Shown: piece by piece, positions 1 through 7,951 of the stretch
Layout of the letters: each line of letters opens with the position of its first letter
How positions within the stretch are numbered: position 1 is the first letter of the stretch
Assembly (NCBI RefSeq): GCF_008727715.1
Contig: NZ_CP044217.1
Span: 1 to 64,000 of the forward strand
DNA: 64,000 bases
Direction: 5' to 3'
DNA from: Mesorhizobium terrae
GTDB lineage: Bacteria; Pseudomonadota; Alphaproteobacteria; Rhizobiales; Rhizobiaceae
Notes under the pieces: model-generated
What the model saw: the letters and a program-made list of their open reading frames with translations, nothing else
What the model was told of the DNA's origin: nothing
The model's database searches: none
Translations under genes and position numbers: made by a program

Positions 1-627
1 ATGGCAGGTAAGATTTCCGGCTTATTTGCAGCCGGCTTAGCGGTGATCGGCTATCGCGCCGGCGTCGAAGAGCCGCCTTATTCCATCGTAGCGCATAGCG
101 GCGAATTGGAAATTCGCCGATACGACCAAAGGCTTGCGGCCGAGACGACTTTATCAGGCAAGACGATGGAAGACACCCGCCGTGCCGCATTCCAAATTCT
201 GGCAGATTACATTTTCGGCAACAACAAGGCCAAAACGAAAATCGCGATGACGGCTCCAGTAGCTCAGTCATCGCAACAGGTCGAGATGACCGCGCCCGTC
301 GGCCAGCAGCGGACCGCCGAAGGCTGGACTATGAAGTTTTTTCTGCCTAGCGATTTGACCGTGGACACTGCGCCGGAGCCCCGAGATCGCAGGGTCAAGC
401 TCGTCATCGTTCCAGAACAGGATTACGCGGTACTGCGCTTTACCGGCCGCCGGGACGACGCAGCCGTGCAATCGCAGATCGCCAGGCTCAAGGCCGCGCT
501 TGCCGGCAGCGAGTGGCAGTCGGCGGGTGAGCCAGTCGCGTGGTTCTACGACCCACCTTGGACATTACCTTTCTTGCGTCGCAACGAAGTGGCCGTAAAG
601 GTCCACTGTGCCGATTTGAAAGACTGA
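1..627 (+). CDS. SOUL-family heme-binding protein
   Basis: This is a 208-residue SOUL/HBP-family protein; family members bind heme or tetrapyrroles. Visible landmarks are the N-terminal block PPYSIV..GELEIRRY (about residues 25-41) and the duplicated MTAPV motif (83-87 and 96-100), both typical of SOUL proteins. A short hydrophobic stretch near the N-terminus (residues 5-17) may be a membrane anchor. The ATG is the first base of the window, so its ribosome-binding site and any upstream start cannot be seen. A tetrapyrrole-binding protein fits the photooxidative-stress cluster that follows; that link is inferred from position. Confidence 0.85.
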   Translation: MAGKISGLFAAGLAVIGYRAGVEEPPYSIVAHSGELEIRRYDQRLAAETTLSGKTMEDTRRAAFQILADYIFGNNKAKTKIAMTAPVAQSSQQVEMTAPVGQQRTAEGWTMKFFLPSDLTVDTAPEPRDRRVKLVIVPEQDYAVLRFTGRRDDAAVQSQIARLKAALAGSEWQSAGEPVAWFYDPPWTLPFLRRNEVAVKVHCADLKD

Positions 628-631
628 GAGA

Positions 632-1456
632 ATGGTCAGGGGTTCATTTTCGCCGAGAAGTGAGCCGGGATTGAACCCACCTCTGTTAGTTGCACGCATC
701 GCCGATCGAGAGATGATAGAGCGAGATCGCAGCAAAGTTGATCGCCGGATCAAGGCGGCGACGTTCCCGGTCGTCAAAACCCGAATGCTTCGACTTCGCA
801 GCCACTCCGAGGCTCAACAAGATGCAGGCCCTGGAACTGGCACGCTGCGAATGGACCGAGCGGCACGAGAATGTTGCTGCATTCGGTTCCAGCGGCACAT
901 GCAAGAGCTATGTCGCCCTCGATCTCAGGTTGGCCGCGTGCCAGAAGGGACCGGCAGTCGGCTTCACAATCGCCGCCGCTCTCCTCAGCGAGATAATGTG
1001 GGCCCTCGACGAACGACGTCTGCTTCGGTTCCAGAAAAAGATGGCCGCCTACAGGCTCCTCATTATCGACTTTCTGGGCGTCGTGCCGCTGTCCAGGAAC
1101 GTGGCTGAACTGCTGTTTGAGCTGATCTCGCAACGTTGCGAGCACGCCGCGACCCTCACCACCACCAATCTCCGCTTTGACGAATGGGCCGAAACACTGA
1201 GATCGGAACGACTGAACTCGTACTGCTCGATCGCGTCACTCATCATGTAAACATCCTTGAGATGAAGGGCGAAAGCTATTATTGCGCTCAAAACGGCGCC
1301 CAAAAAGCGGCCTGAAAACGCTTACGAAAATCGCCAACGGCTCAAGCGTGACACTCTATTGGGGTTACGCGCTCCGACGTTCTCCGATTGAGGCGCCAAG
1401 TGACCTACTTTTACGCCGCCCAATGGCCTGGTTTTGCTCCACCATTGACATGGTCA
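632..1456 (+). pseudogene. Degenerate IS21-family remnant (istB fragment)
   Basis: This is a decayed IstB-type ATPase gene. The frame from about 738 to 1250 keeps a damaged Walker A (FGSSGTCKSYVAL, where an intact IstB reads GxxGTGKS), the LLIIDFLG Walker B region and a TTTNLRFDEW segment. Near 1205 the reading frame shifts: the IstB-like tail RVTHHVNILEMKGESY continues in another frame and ends at about 1314. Flanking strings around 640-660 and 1400-1456 look like worn IS21 termini. It is not expected to be functional and marks an old insertion at the edge of the stress cluster. Confidence 0.75.
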
Positions 1457-1490
1457 GTAGAAGCAGCGCGATGGCTTCTAAGCGCGCTTC

Positions 1491-2012
1491 TCACTTGGCT
1501 GGAGGAAATTCCAACTTGCTCACGTCATAGCCAAGCGACCGAGCCTTGCGAACCATGATTGATAGCTGATGGCTAGTCGGAGGGCGTCGCGCGTAAATCC
1601 AAAGATTTTTGAGCCGGGAATCTGCGCTGATGAACCAGCTCTTGTCTGGCGATGTGTATAAAACCCAATAATTGTAAGTAATGAAGAGCGGGTATCGCAC
1701 GCGAAGCTTGGCGCGATTGGTGTCGGCGTCCAGGAGATGACCTTTGCCGTTCACCGTCTTGAGTCTGCCGGAAGGCGTACCTTCGTGGCATCCGTCGAGG
1801 ACCTCGACCTCTTTGGGGCTATTGCCTGTGCGATAGGTTGTAAATCCGGCAACGCAGCCGTCGGTAATCCACATCGGTCTTCGAGCAATCTCCAGCCATG
1901 TGCCGCTATAGTGGCCTAACGGGACCTTTGCGACATTTGGCTCGGCGGCGAGCGATACGGTTACGAGCATGCCGAATATCGAAATCAGGAACATCGCCAA
2001 ACGCATTTTCAT
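1491..2012 (-). CDS. Lipocalin family protein (Blc-like)
   Basis: This is a 173-residue exported lipocalin. It has an N-terminal signal peptide (MKMRLAMFLISIFGMLV..SLAAEP), then the lipocalin GxW motif in YSGTWLEIARRP (about residues 36-47) and a late YNYWVLYTSPDKSWFISA segment typical of bacterial Blc proteins, which bind lipids at the cell envelope. The ATG at 2012 is preferred over an in-frame codon 36 bases upstream because an AGAGGC ribosome-binding site precedes it and the signal peptide begins there. It follows the DUF2147 gene on the same strand after about 230 bases, so read-through from that promoter is possible. Confidence 0.82.
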   Translation of the reverse strand: MKMRLAMFLISIFGMLVTVSLAAEPNVAKVPLGHYSGTWLEIARRPMWITDGCVAGFTTYRTGNSPKEVEVLDGCHEGTPSGRLKTVNGKGHLLDADTNRAKLRVRYPLFITYNYWVLYTSPDKSWFISADSRLKNLWIYARRPPTSHQLSIMVRKARSLGYDVSKLEFPPAK

Positions 2013-2240
2013 CGTAGCCTCTGGTTCTATAGCTCTCAATATAGGCAATACGCTGCGATATACCTTTTGGATTGTTCAGCGCTAGGCCAATTTGGCGAGA
2101 GTGAATTTCGTTCATCGATGCCGTGTTGGTCTCACCGAGAGTGTGGCCTGCTGCCGGTACTGGGGCCAAGGGATGAACTGCACAGAGGGGCACCGTTTTA
2201 TATTTCGGATTTCACGATGGGGAAAGGCAATCAACAACCT

Positions 2241-2624
2241 TCAACCTCCGCCTGCCGGTGCCCAATTCACATCCCGACAAAGCAGTCCACCTAGGATGCA
2301 TCCGCGTGTGGTTAAGCTGTCGCGACCGACAATCACCGTTATAGCATAGCTCCTGTCTCGTTTCGGGTCATAGGCGGTTCCTGCAAGCTTCGTATCCGAC
2401 TTACGATTGAGTGTCATCACCAGTCGGTCGCCGACCTCCTCGCCCTTACTCGTGTCCCTGATCCAGAGATTAGTTGCGCAAATTTTCGAGCCACACGGCG
2501 CTATCCTGACCCGGGCATTGCCGTCATCGCGCAACCAAACCCCATCAGGATTACGCTCCTGGGCGGCGAGCGCGGTGCAACCTATAAATGACACAACCGA
2601 CAATGCTGCGACACGCAATATCAC
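2241..2624 (-). CDS. DUF2147 secreted protein
   Basis: This is a 127-residue exported DUF2147 protein. The signal peptide (ILRVAALSVVSFIGCTALAAQ) is followed by the domain opening NPDGVWLRDDG and two cysteine pairs, C..SKIC near the start and C..LLC near the end. The GTG at 2624 is chosen because a GGGAG lies eight bases upstream. A TTG at 2654 would sit on the predicted transcription start of the TGATCC-N18-TAACCA promoter at 2690-2661. The molecular role of DUF2147 is unknown; the promoter places it in the RpoE-ChrR-type regulon. Confidence 0.8.
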   Translation of the reverse strand: MILRVAALSVVSFIGCTALAAQERNPDGVWLRDDGNARVRIAPCGSKICATNLWIRDTSKGEEVGDRLVMTLNRKSDTKLAGTAYDPKRDRSYAITVIVGRDSLTTRGCILGGLLCRDVNWAPAGGG

Positions 2625-2660
2625 GGCACAGGCTCCCAAAAATTCTAACTTCAATTACGA

Positions 2661-2690
2661 TGGTTACGCAGGAGTCTCGTGTTTGGATCA
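2661..2690 (-). promoter_or_regulatory. ECF (RpoE-ChrR type) promoter for DUF2147 gene
   Basis: On the minus strand a TGATCC -35 (2690-2685) is followed by exactly 18 bases and TAACCA (2666-2661). This matches the promoter form known for the singlet-oxygen sigma factor RpoE of Rhodobacter (TGATC-N18-TA). The predicted start of transcription is near 2654, just upstream of the chosen GTG. Confidence 0.75.
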
Positions 2691-2747
2691 CATCCCATGC
2701 ATGGAGCCGGCTTTCGGAGCCTGGCCGCCATAACGAGCAGCACTTTG

Positions 2748-2777
2748 TGATCCGACGATCACTCAAGGGCGTAACAG
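2748..2777 (+). promoter_or_regulatory. ECF (RpoE-ChrR type) promoter for DUF2177 gene
   Basis: TGATCC (2748-2753), an 18-base spacer and TAACAG (2772-2777) lie 31 bases before the DUF2177 start. Together with the minus-strand copy at 2690-2661 it forms a divergent promoter pair for two envelope-protein genes. Confidence 0.75.
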
Positions 2778-2807
2778 GAGTAATCTCGGTCAAAGAAAGG
2801 CCAACCC

Positions 2808-3218
2808 TTGAAAACATATGGAATTGCCTACATCGCGACCGGCTTGGTGTTTCTGGCCATTGATGCAATCTGGCTGAGCTTAGCTGCGCAACGGCTCTAC
2901 CGTCCGCTAATGGGTGACATGTTGGTCGACGGTTTCAGGCTGGCGCCAGCGGCGCTGTTTTATCTCATCTATATTGCCGGCATCGTCGTTTTCGCGATCG
3001 CTCCAGCACTTACCAGCGATCGATGGATGACAGCCTCATCATATGGCGCGTTTCTTGGCCTTTTCGCCTACGCGACCTATGACCTGACCAACCAGGCCAC
3101 ACTGAAGAATTGGCCTATCATCGTGACGATCGCTGATCTCTGCTGGGGAACATTTGTGACCGCGGTTGCCGCAACGGCCGGCTTCCTCATCACGCGCGCC
3201 ATCAGGTCCGCGTTTTGA
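2808..3218 (+). CDS. DUF2177 integral membrane protein
   Basis: This 136-residue protein has about four transmembrane helices and is recognisable as DUF2177 by its opening TGLVFLAIDAIWLS and the YATYDLTNQATLKNWP segment. The start is a TTG at 2808, placed by an AGAAAGG ribosome-binding site seven bases upstream and by the ECF-type promoter at 2748-2777. The biochemical role is unknown. DUF2177 genes recur next to Cfa-type methyltransferase and ECF sigma genes, so a lipid or photooxidative-stress role is plausible but inferred. Its 3' end converges on the next gene with a 17-base overlap. Confidence 0.82.
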   Translation: MKTYGIAYIATGLVFLAIDAIWLSLAAQRLYRPLMGDMLVDGFRLAPAALFYLIYIAGIVVFAIAPALTSDRWMTASSYGAFLGLFAYATYDLTNQATLKNWPIIVTIADLCWGTFVTAVAATAGFLITRAIRSAF

Positions 3219-3786
3219 TTTCGCTTATCAAGCCTGACGCAATAAGCCCAACGAAAACAGTAAGCGTGCCAGCGCTCATGGAATTCAACCGAAAAAACGC
3301 CTGATATTCGGAAGTGGTATAGGTGTGCATTGGTACGCCGTACCTCCCTTCCAGCCCGAGGTAGGCAAGCAAGGCCGCGCCGATCAAAACAAATGCGATA
3401 ACCCTCTCCGAGGCTTTGAAAAACGTCGCCGCAATCAAGGCGCACGGGATCAGAAAAATCTCCACGCCCGACGCGGGGCCAAATACCTGTGCGCTCAAGA
3501 TCGTGTTGCCTATGCCGGCAAGGGGAAGAAGCGCTCGGCCTGTCTTGGAATATCGTCGGGCAACGGCTGGCACTGCCAGGAAAAACGGTGTCGATAGGAA
3601 GGTCAAGAAGGTCGGCCAGACATGGTCGCTGACAGCCCAATAAACATAGAGAGGATAAAATGGTTGGTTGGACGCCACCACCAAAGCAACCAGATTGCAG
3701 GCCGCGACCATAGGATCGTCGTGCGCGGCATAGGCGGCAACGCGATCCCAAATGTGGCGAACAAATCTCATGAACACGCCCGTCAT
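3202..3786 (-). CDS. Hypothetical multi-pass membrane protein
   Basis: This 194-residue protein has about six hydrophobic helices and no catalytic motif I can recognise. It resembles the membrane sensor half of some adenylate cyclases (MASE-like), but no cyclase domain follows. The ATG at 3786 overlaps the stop of the upstream methyltransferase gene, which makes translational coupling likely and favours this start over an in-frame codon 33 bases earlier. It is the last gene of a four-gene minus-strand run (esterase, DUF1295, methyltransferase, this gene) downstream of sigma/anti-sigma. Function unknown. Confidence 0.7.
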   Translation of the reverse strand: MTGVFMRFVRHIWDRVAAYAAHDDPMVAACNLVALVVASNQPFYPLYVYWAVSDHVWPTFLTFLSTPFFLAVPAVARRYSKTGRALLPLAGIGNTILSAQVFGPASGVEIFLIPCALIAATFFKASERVIAFVLIGAALLAYLGLEGRYGVPMHTYTTSEYQAFFRLNSMSAGTLTVFVGLIASGLISEIKTRT

Positions 3787-4811
3787 GCTGGACGCAGGAG
3801 GTAGTGGCTCACGCCCCATTCCTCACCGCTGGCGTGCCCGAACAGGCCTGCCGTCGCCAGATAAAAGAGACGCCAGCGCTGGCGCCAGAGCGCGGCGTCG
3901 GCACCGTAAACATCGCCGAGGATGCGATCTATCTGCTGACGGTTCGCATCGAAGCACTCCAGCCAGTCTATCGCCGTCTTCTGATAGTGAATCCCGCTCC
4001 AGCGCCAATCCCGTTCAACCATGAAGCAGTCCGGAAAATGCCTGATAAGGCCGTGGCTCGGCATGATACCGCCGGTAAAGAAATGCTGGGCGATCCAGTC
4101 CGACTCGTTCTTATGATCGAACCGATACGGGCTGTGCTTGTGGCTGAAAACGTGAATGAAAAGCCGCCCCGTATTGGGCGCAAGCCACGTCTTGATACGT
4201 TCGAGCAGAACCCGCCAGTTCGACATGTGCTCGAACATTTCGACGGAAACGATTCTATCATAGCCGCCATTGGCTTCGAAGGCGTTCATGTCTGCGGTGA
4301 GGACACGGAGGTTGGTAAGGCCGCGCGCCGCCGCCTGCCTTTCGATATGAAGCCGCTGCGGGCTGGAGTTGGAGACGGCGGTAATGGTCGAATGCGGAAA
4401 CCGCTCCGCCATGAAAAGCGTGAGCGAGCCCCAGCCGCAGCCGAGTTCAAGGATCGACTGCCCATCGGCTAAACCGGCGTGCGCGACCGTCTCCTCCAGC
4501 GCCAGACGTTCAGCCTCCGCAAGCGTTTCCTGACCCGTCGGATAAAGGCAGCAAGAATATTTGCGATGCGGGCCGAGCGTGAGCGCGAAGAATTCGGGCG
4601 GCAATTCGTAGTGCTGCTCGTTGGCAGCGTCCGCATGTTCGGCGATTTGGTGTTCGCTCATGGCGCGCGCGAAATCGCATTCCTCCCGTTGCGATGCTAA
4701 GGTGAGCTTTCGTCTCGTACGCCCGACCAGGAACTCAATGCCGATTCGCGCCAACGGGTCGGGAAGCGGGGAGCGTTCAGCGGCGCGGATCACTGAGGCA
4801 ATCAAGCTCAT
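3783..4811 (-). CDS. Cfa-type SAM-dependent methyltransferase
   Basis: This is a 342-residue class I methyltransferase of the cyclopropane-fatty-acid-synthase superfamily (COG2230). The SAM-binding loop ELGCGWGSLTLF lies near residue 120, and the later segments VSVEMFEHMSNW and HFFTGGIMPSHGL are Cfa signatures. Cfa enzymes methylate double bonds of acyl chains in membrane phospholipids. Start: the ATG at 4811 overlaps the DUF1295 stop (ATGA). It is the second such enzyme in the cluster (see 10139) and has a different neighbourhood, so the two may act on different lipid substrates. The frame is open 134 codons upstream, but that stretch overlaps DUF1295. Confidence 0.87.
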   Translation of the reverse strand: MSLIASVIRAAERSPLPDPLARIGIEFLVGRTRRKLTLASQREECDFARAMSEHQIAEHADAANEQHYELPPEFFALTLGPHRKYSCCLYPTGQETLAEAERLALEETVAHAGLADGQSILELGCGWGSLTLFMAERFPHSTITAVSNSSPQRLHIERQAAARGLTNLRVLTADMNAFEANGGYDRIVSVEMFEHMSNWRVLLERIKTWLAPNTGRLFIHVFSHKHSPYRFDHKNESDWIAQHFFTGGIMPSHGLIRHFPDCFMVERDWRWSGIHYQKTAIDWLECFDANRQQIDRILGDVYGADAALWRQRWRLFYLATAGLFGHASGEEWGVSHYLLRPA

Positions 4812-5638
4812 CGAATGTCTCCATCGGGTTTCGCGTCTGCGGCGCGTTGCGGGCCCGGCCAGAACGCGTTGACGCGGTGCTGATAGTCGCGAAATGCCTC
4901 GCCTCGCGAGCGCAGCATATGAGCTTCGAGCGGGGGAATGCCGGACGCGTGAACGAGGAGCCAGTACATCAATAATGGCCCGGCGAGCGCCAGCCAGCCC
5001 CAGGGGTAGGCACCTGAAAGATCGATTGCGATGATTGCGTAGGCGGACCAGCCCAACCATTCGAAAAAATAGTTCGGATGTCGCGAGACCCCCCAGAGCC
5101 CGACGTCGCAGACCTTGCCCTTGTTCGCAGGATCCGAGCGAAAATCCGAGAGCTGTCGGTCGGCAAGCGCCTCGCCGGCGACTGCCACGATCAGGACGGC
5201 GACGCCGAGCCAATCGAAAAATCTGAGACCGGGCGCCGAATTATGGGCTGCGAGCATGATCGACAGCGCGAGCACCAGGGCGGCCAGCGCCTGTATCTGC
5301 AGAAACCAGAACAGGCGTGTGTTGAAGGCTTTCCCCCACTCTTCACGCAATTGGCTGTAACGGGGGTCATCGCCGCCACGAGCGGTGCGTGCCGCGATGT
5401 GAATGCCAAGTCGCAGTGACCAGAGGAGCGCCAGCAATGCAACAAGCACCTGACGGACTGTGATCTCGGCATCAGCAAACGGGACAAGGGCCGCTGCCGC
5501 GCCAAACGCGCCGGTGGCGAAAGACCAGATCGCATCGATCCAGCCCGACCGGCCAGTACGAAGCGCAATAAGCCAGGCGCCGATCATCGTCGCCGAGACG
5601 CAAGCTGCCAATGCGAGAACGAAGATCGCTGCGGTCAT
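4808..5638 (-). CDS. DUF1295 membrane protein (steroid 5-alpha-reductase-like)
   Basis: This 276-residue protein has about seven hydrophobic helices. It belongs to DUF1295, related to steroid 5-alpha reductases and isoprenylcysteine methyltransferases; the family mark is LWGVSRHPNYFFEWLGW near residue 183. A membrane reductase or methyl-transfer step on lipids is suggested by the family but not shown. It overlaps the esterase gene upstream and the methyltransferase downstream by four bases each, so the three should be one transcript, probably continued from the sigma/anti-sigma operon. Confidence 0.87.
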   Translation of the reverse strand: MTAAIFVLALAACVSATMIGAWLIALRTGRSGWIDAIWSFATGAFGAAAALVPFADAEITVRQVLVALLALLWSLRLGIHIAARTARGGDDPRYSQLREEWGKAFNTRLFWFLQIQALAALVLALSIMLAAHNSAPGLRFFDWLGVAVLIVAVAGEALADRQLSDFRSDPANKGKVCDVGLWGVSRHPNYFFEWLGWSAYAIIAIDLSGAYPWGWLALAGPLLMYWLLVHASGIPPLEAHMLRSRGEAFRDYQHRVNAFWPGPQRAADAKPDGDIR

Positions 5639-6492
5639 GCGCTCCTTTCCTGCGCCGCCGGCCTGCCGGGAGGCAGTTGTTGATCGGTATGCTTCAGCGC
5701 AAAACCCGCGACATCGTCGAGAACCGGCGCCAGGAACCGCAACGGAGGAGCAAACGCGCCGATCAGCGTGCGGTGGTTTACACGGTCGTAGAGCTTCGTT
5801 TCCGCTTCGCCGCCGACGCTTCTCATTCGTTCGGCGAGCCGAATTGTGTTCCCGGGATCGACGGACGGATCATTGTTTCCTGTCGCCAAGAATGCCGGCG
5901 GAGCAAAAGCATCCACGAAGTTGATCGGCTGTGTGTCGGCGAGGCCGTTTTCCGGCCCAAAGATCTGTTTCAGCGTCCGGCTATGAAGGGGGAGAAAGTC
6001 ATAGGGACCGGCAAGGCCGATAATGGCGCGAAGGTCGACGCTTGCATCGAGATCAAGCTCAAGAAGCCATTGGCGATCGAAGGCCAGCATGGCGGCGATA
6101 TGGGCTCCGGCGGAATGGCCCATGGCGATGACGCGACGAGGATCACCACCGAACTCCGCAATATGATCGACCGTCCAGCGCATTGCCTCAGCCGCATCCT
6201 GGAGGAAGCCGGGGAAGCGAACCTCGGGAAAGACACGGTAATCGGGAATCACGGTGGTGATGCCGCGCTCGGCCAGGGCATGTCCAACGAAGAGGTAGTC
6301 GCTTCGCTCGCCATCCTCCCAGCCGCCGCCATAGAAGAAGACGATGACTGGCGACGGCCCGTCCTTCGCGGCCGGATAGATGTCAAGGACATGGCGCGGG
6401 TGGCGTCCGTAGCGGACAACGCTAAGGGGTCGCGTCGCACCGATCCTGGCAATCACGTTCAGCAAATCGACCGGAGACGGAAATGCTTTCAT
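5635..6492 (-). CDS. Alpha/beta hydrolase (esterase/lipase, HSL/BD-FAE type)
   Basis: This 285-residue alpha/beta hydrolase carries an oxyanion motif YGGGW (about residues 54-58) and a nucleophile elbow GHSAG with serine about 127. A late aspartate (NNDPSVDP) and histidine (RVNHRTL) can complete the triad. It probably hydrolyses an ester substrate; the substrate is unknown. It sits 53 bases after the anti-sigma gene on the same strand, with no ECF-type promoter between, so it is likely cotranscribed with sigma and anti-sigma. It overlaps DUF1295 by four bases. Confidence 0.85.
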   Translation of the reverse strand: MKAFPSPVDLLNVIARIGATRPLSVVRYGRHPRHVLDIYPAAKDGPSPVIVFFYGGGWEDGERSDYLFVGHALAERGITTVIPDYRVFPEVRFPGFLQDAAEAMRWTVDHIAEFGGDPRRVIAMGHSAGAHIAAMLAFDRQWLLELDLDASVDLRAIIGLAGPYDFLPLHSRTLKQIFGPENGLADTQPINFVDAFAPPAFLATGNNDPSVDPGNTIRLAERMRSVGGEAETKLYDRVNHRTLIGAFAPPLRFLAPVLDDVAGFALKHTDQQLPPGRPAAQERSA

Positions 6493-6545
6493 GTACCGGC
6501 CACTTCTGGCGGCGCTGTGCTGAACGCGTTCCCCGCAGTCATCGA

Positions 6546-7196
6546 TCAGAAACCCACGATCGGACGCAGAAGGCGACCGAGCAATCCGTGAAGTCGCGTA
6601 TCGCCTTCAAGCGCGGCAAGACACACGCAATCCGATTCCTGCCCAACCACAGGCCGATGATCCACATCGTCGCCGGCCTCATCGAGGTCCCCTGGAAAAT
6701 ACTGGCCGCGCTCGTCAGCCAGCGATCCAGACAGAATCTGCATGAATTCGAGGCCGGTATGTCCATGAGCCGGAAGATGGAGCCCTGCTCTGCCTTTCAG
6801 CAGCATGACTTTTTCGTCAGGGCTACCGGGAATCTTGACCTTGCTCCATTTGAACCCCGGCCCAAGCCACTTCCACGGACCGATCTCGCAGTGCTGCATC
6901 GCCCGCGGAAGTTCTATTCCCAGTTCCGGATGTTTGATCGTGGCTCGGCCTTCGGTCTGCAAGGATTGAGCAACCTCGAGCCGCTCCATAGTGCGTCCGA
7001 AAAAATCCGCAGCGAGCGGAGCGGGTGACATTTCATCCAGGATCGCGCCGCCAACGGCCTCGAAGTGCGCTATACGGTTGCGGCAGACCGCACATCCTTC
7101 GAGATGGACGGAGACGACAAGCGCAGGACCTGCGCCCAATGCGCCGGCCGCCATACGCATCAGCGTCTCGTCGCTGGGGTGATGGTTAATCGTCAT
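6546..7196 (-). CDS. chrR: ChrR-type zinc/cupin anti-sigma factor
   Basis: This is a 216-residue ChrR-family anti-sigma factor. The N-terminal zinc site is His6, His31, Cys35 and Cys38 (HLEGCAVC), the arrangement I recall for Rhodobacter ChrR. The C-terminal cupin-like domain carries HGHTGLE (His144, His146, Glu150) and a later His180, which match the ligands needed for the singlet-oxygen response in Rhodobacter. By family knowledge it holds the ECF sigma factor inactive until singlet oxygen or organic peroxide releases it. It overlaps the sigma gene stop by four bases, the usual order for this pair. Confidence 0.92.
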   Translation of the reverse strand: MTINHHPSDETLMRMAAGALGAGPALVVSVHLEGCAVCRNRIAHFEAVGGAILDEMSPAPLAADFFGRTMERLEVAQSLQTEGRATIKHPELGIELPRAMQHCEIGPWKWLGPGFKWSKVKIPGSPDEKVMLLKGRAGLHLPAHGHTGLEFMQILSGSLADERGQYFPGDLDEAGDDVDHRPVVGQESDCVCLAALEGDTRLHGLLGRLLRPIVGF

Positions 7197-7774
7197 ATAT
7201 CGCTGTCCAAAAGGGTCCGAAGCCGATTCAATGCGAGCCGAACACGGGATTTTACGGTGCCGAGAGGAATGCCCAGCTCTCTTGCAATCTCCGCATGCGG
7301 TTTCTCGGCAAAGAACGACAGCCGCACAATGGTTGACTGATCGATCGGCAGGCTTTCCAACGCCTTGCGCACCCCTTCCTCCCGTTCGGCAACGATGGCG
7401 ATATCTTCACCCGAAGGCGGCATATCGGGTTCATCAGTCGGATCCAGAAGATGATCGGCAGTCCGAGATCGCGTGCGGCGCAGACGGTCGATCCTTTGAT
7501 TGCGGGCAATCGTAAACACCCAAGTTGAGGCGCCGGCTTTACCGGGATCGAAATAGGACGCTTTTCGCCATACCGCTATCATGACCTCCTGGGCCACTTC
7601 CTCCGCAGCGGCATCTTCAAGGCCCGATCGCATGAGGAAGCTTTTGACGCGAGGTGCGAAATACCCGAAAAGTCGCGCGAAGGCATTCCGGTCCTGCGTC
7701 CGCGCAACCGCGTCGATGAGACGGATCAATTCCTCGGGAGACGGCAGCACCTCTTTTTGCCTTGCCTCGTTCAA
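7193..7774 (-). CDS. rpoE: ECF sigma factor, RpoE-ChrR (ECF11) type
   Basis: This is a group IV sigma factor. Region 2 contains the AEEVAQEVMIAVWRKA helix and WVFTIARNQRIDRLRR; region 4 contains the HTH ..HAEIARELGIPLGTVKSRVR. It overlaps the ChrR-type gene. The open frame reaches 7846, but the predicted transcription start of its own promoter (7882-7853) falls on that ATG. The TTG at 7774, with a GAGG upstream and about 193 residues, is therefore preferred; 7846 stays possible as a leaderless start. It probably transcribes all TGATC-N18-TA promoters in this window, including its own. Confidence 0.92.
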   Translation of the reverse strand: MNEARQKEVLPSPEELIRLIDAVARTQDRNAFARLFGYFAPRVKSFLMRSGLEDAAAEEVAQEVMIAVWRKASYFDPGKAGASTWVFTIARNQRIDRLRRTRSRTADHLLDPTDEPDMPPSGEDIAIVAEREEGVRKALESLPIDQSTIVRLSFFAEKPHAEIARELGIPLGTVKSRVRLALNRLRTLLDSDI

Positions 7775-7852
7775 AACAACCAGCCTCGCTGCCGGCCGGA
7801 CCTGCCGCGTATTCCTGGTTCCAATATATAAGCTCGCTGCATCCATTTGCCC

Positions 7853-7882
7853 TTCATACGCCCGCGCCCTGCGAGTGGATCA
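7853..7882 (-). promoter_or_regulatory. rpoE: ECF-type autoregulatory promoter of sigma/anti-sigma operon
   Basis: On the minus strand TGATCC (7882-7877) and TATGAA (7858-7853) are separated by 18 bases. It lies immediately before the sigma gene, implying positive autoregulation. Its -35 is only nine bases from the -35 of the divergent promoter at 7892. Confidence 0.7.
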
Positions 7883-7891
7883 CGCTTCAAG

Positions 7892-7921
7892 TGATCTATC
7901 GCGCGCCGGCTTCCGTAAATA
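7892..7921 (+). promoter_or_regulatory. ECF-type promoter of amine-oxidase/DUF1365/methyltransferase operon
   Basis: TGATCT (7892-7897), an 18-base spacer and TAAATA (7916-7921). The predicted start near 7928 rules out a translation start at 7922 and supports the TTG at 7952 for the first gene. Confidence 0.78.
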
Positions 7922-7951
7922 TTGGCAGTTTGGCGCGCGGAGGGAAATCCT

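Noticed and set aside
660..700. tRNA-like T-arm sequence (GGTTCAATCCCGG on the minus strand)
   Set aside because: No matching acceptor, anticodon or D-arm could be folded around it, and it lies in worn IS21 DNA.
4812..5213. 134-codon extension of the Cfa-type methyltransferase
   Set aside because: It overlaps DUF1295; the ATG overlapping the DUF1295 stop and the normal protein start at 4811 are better.
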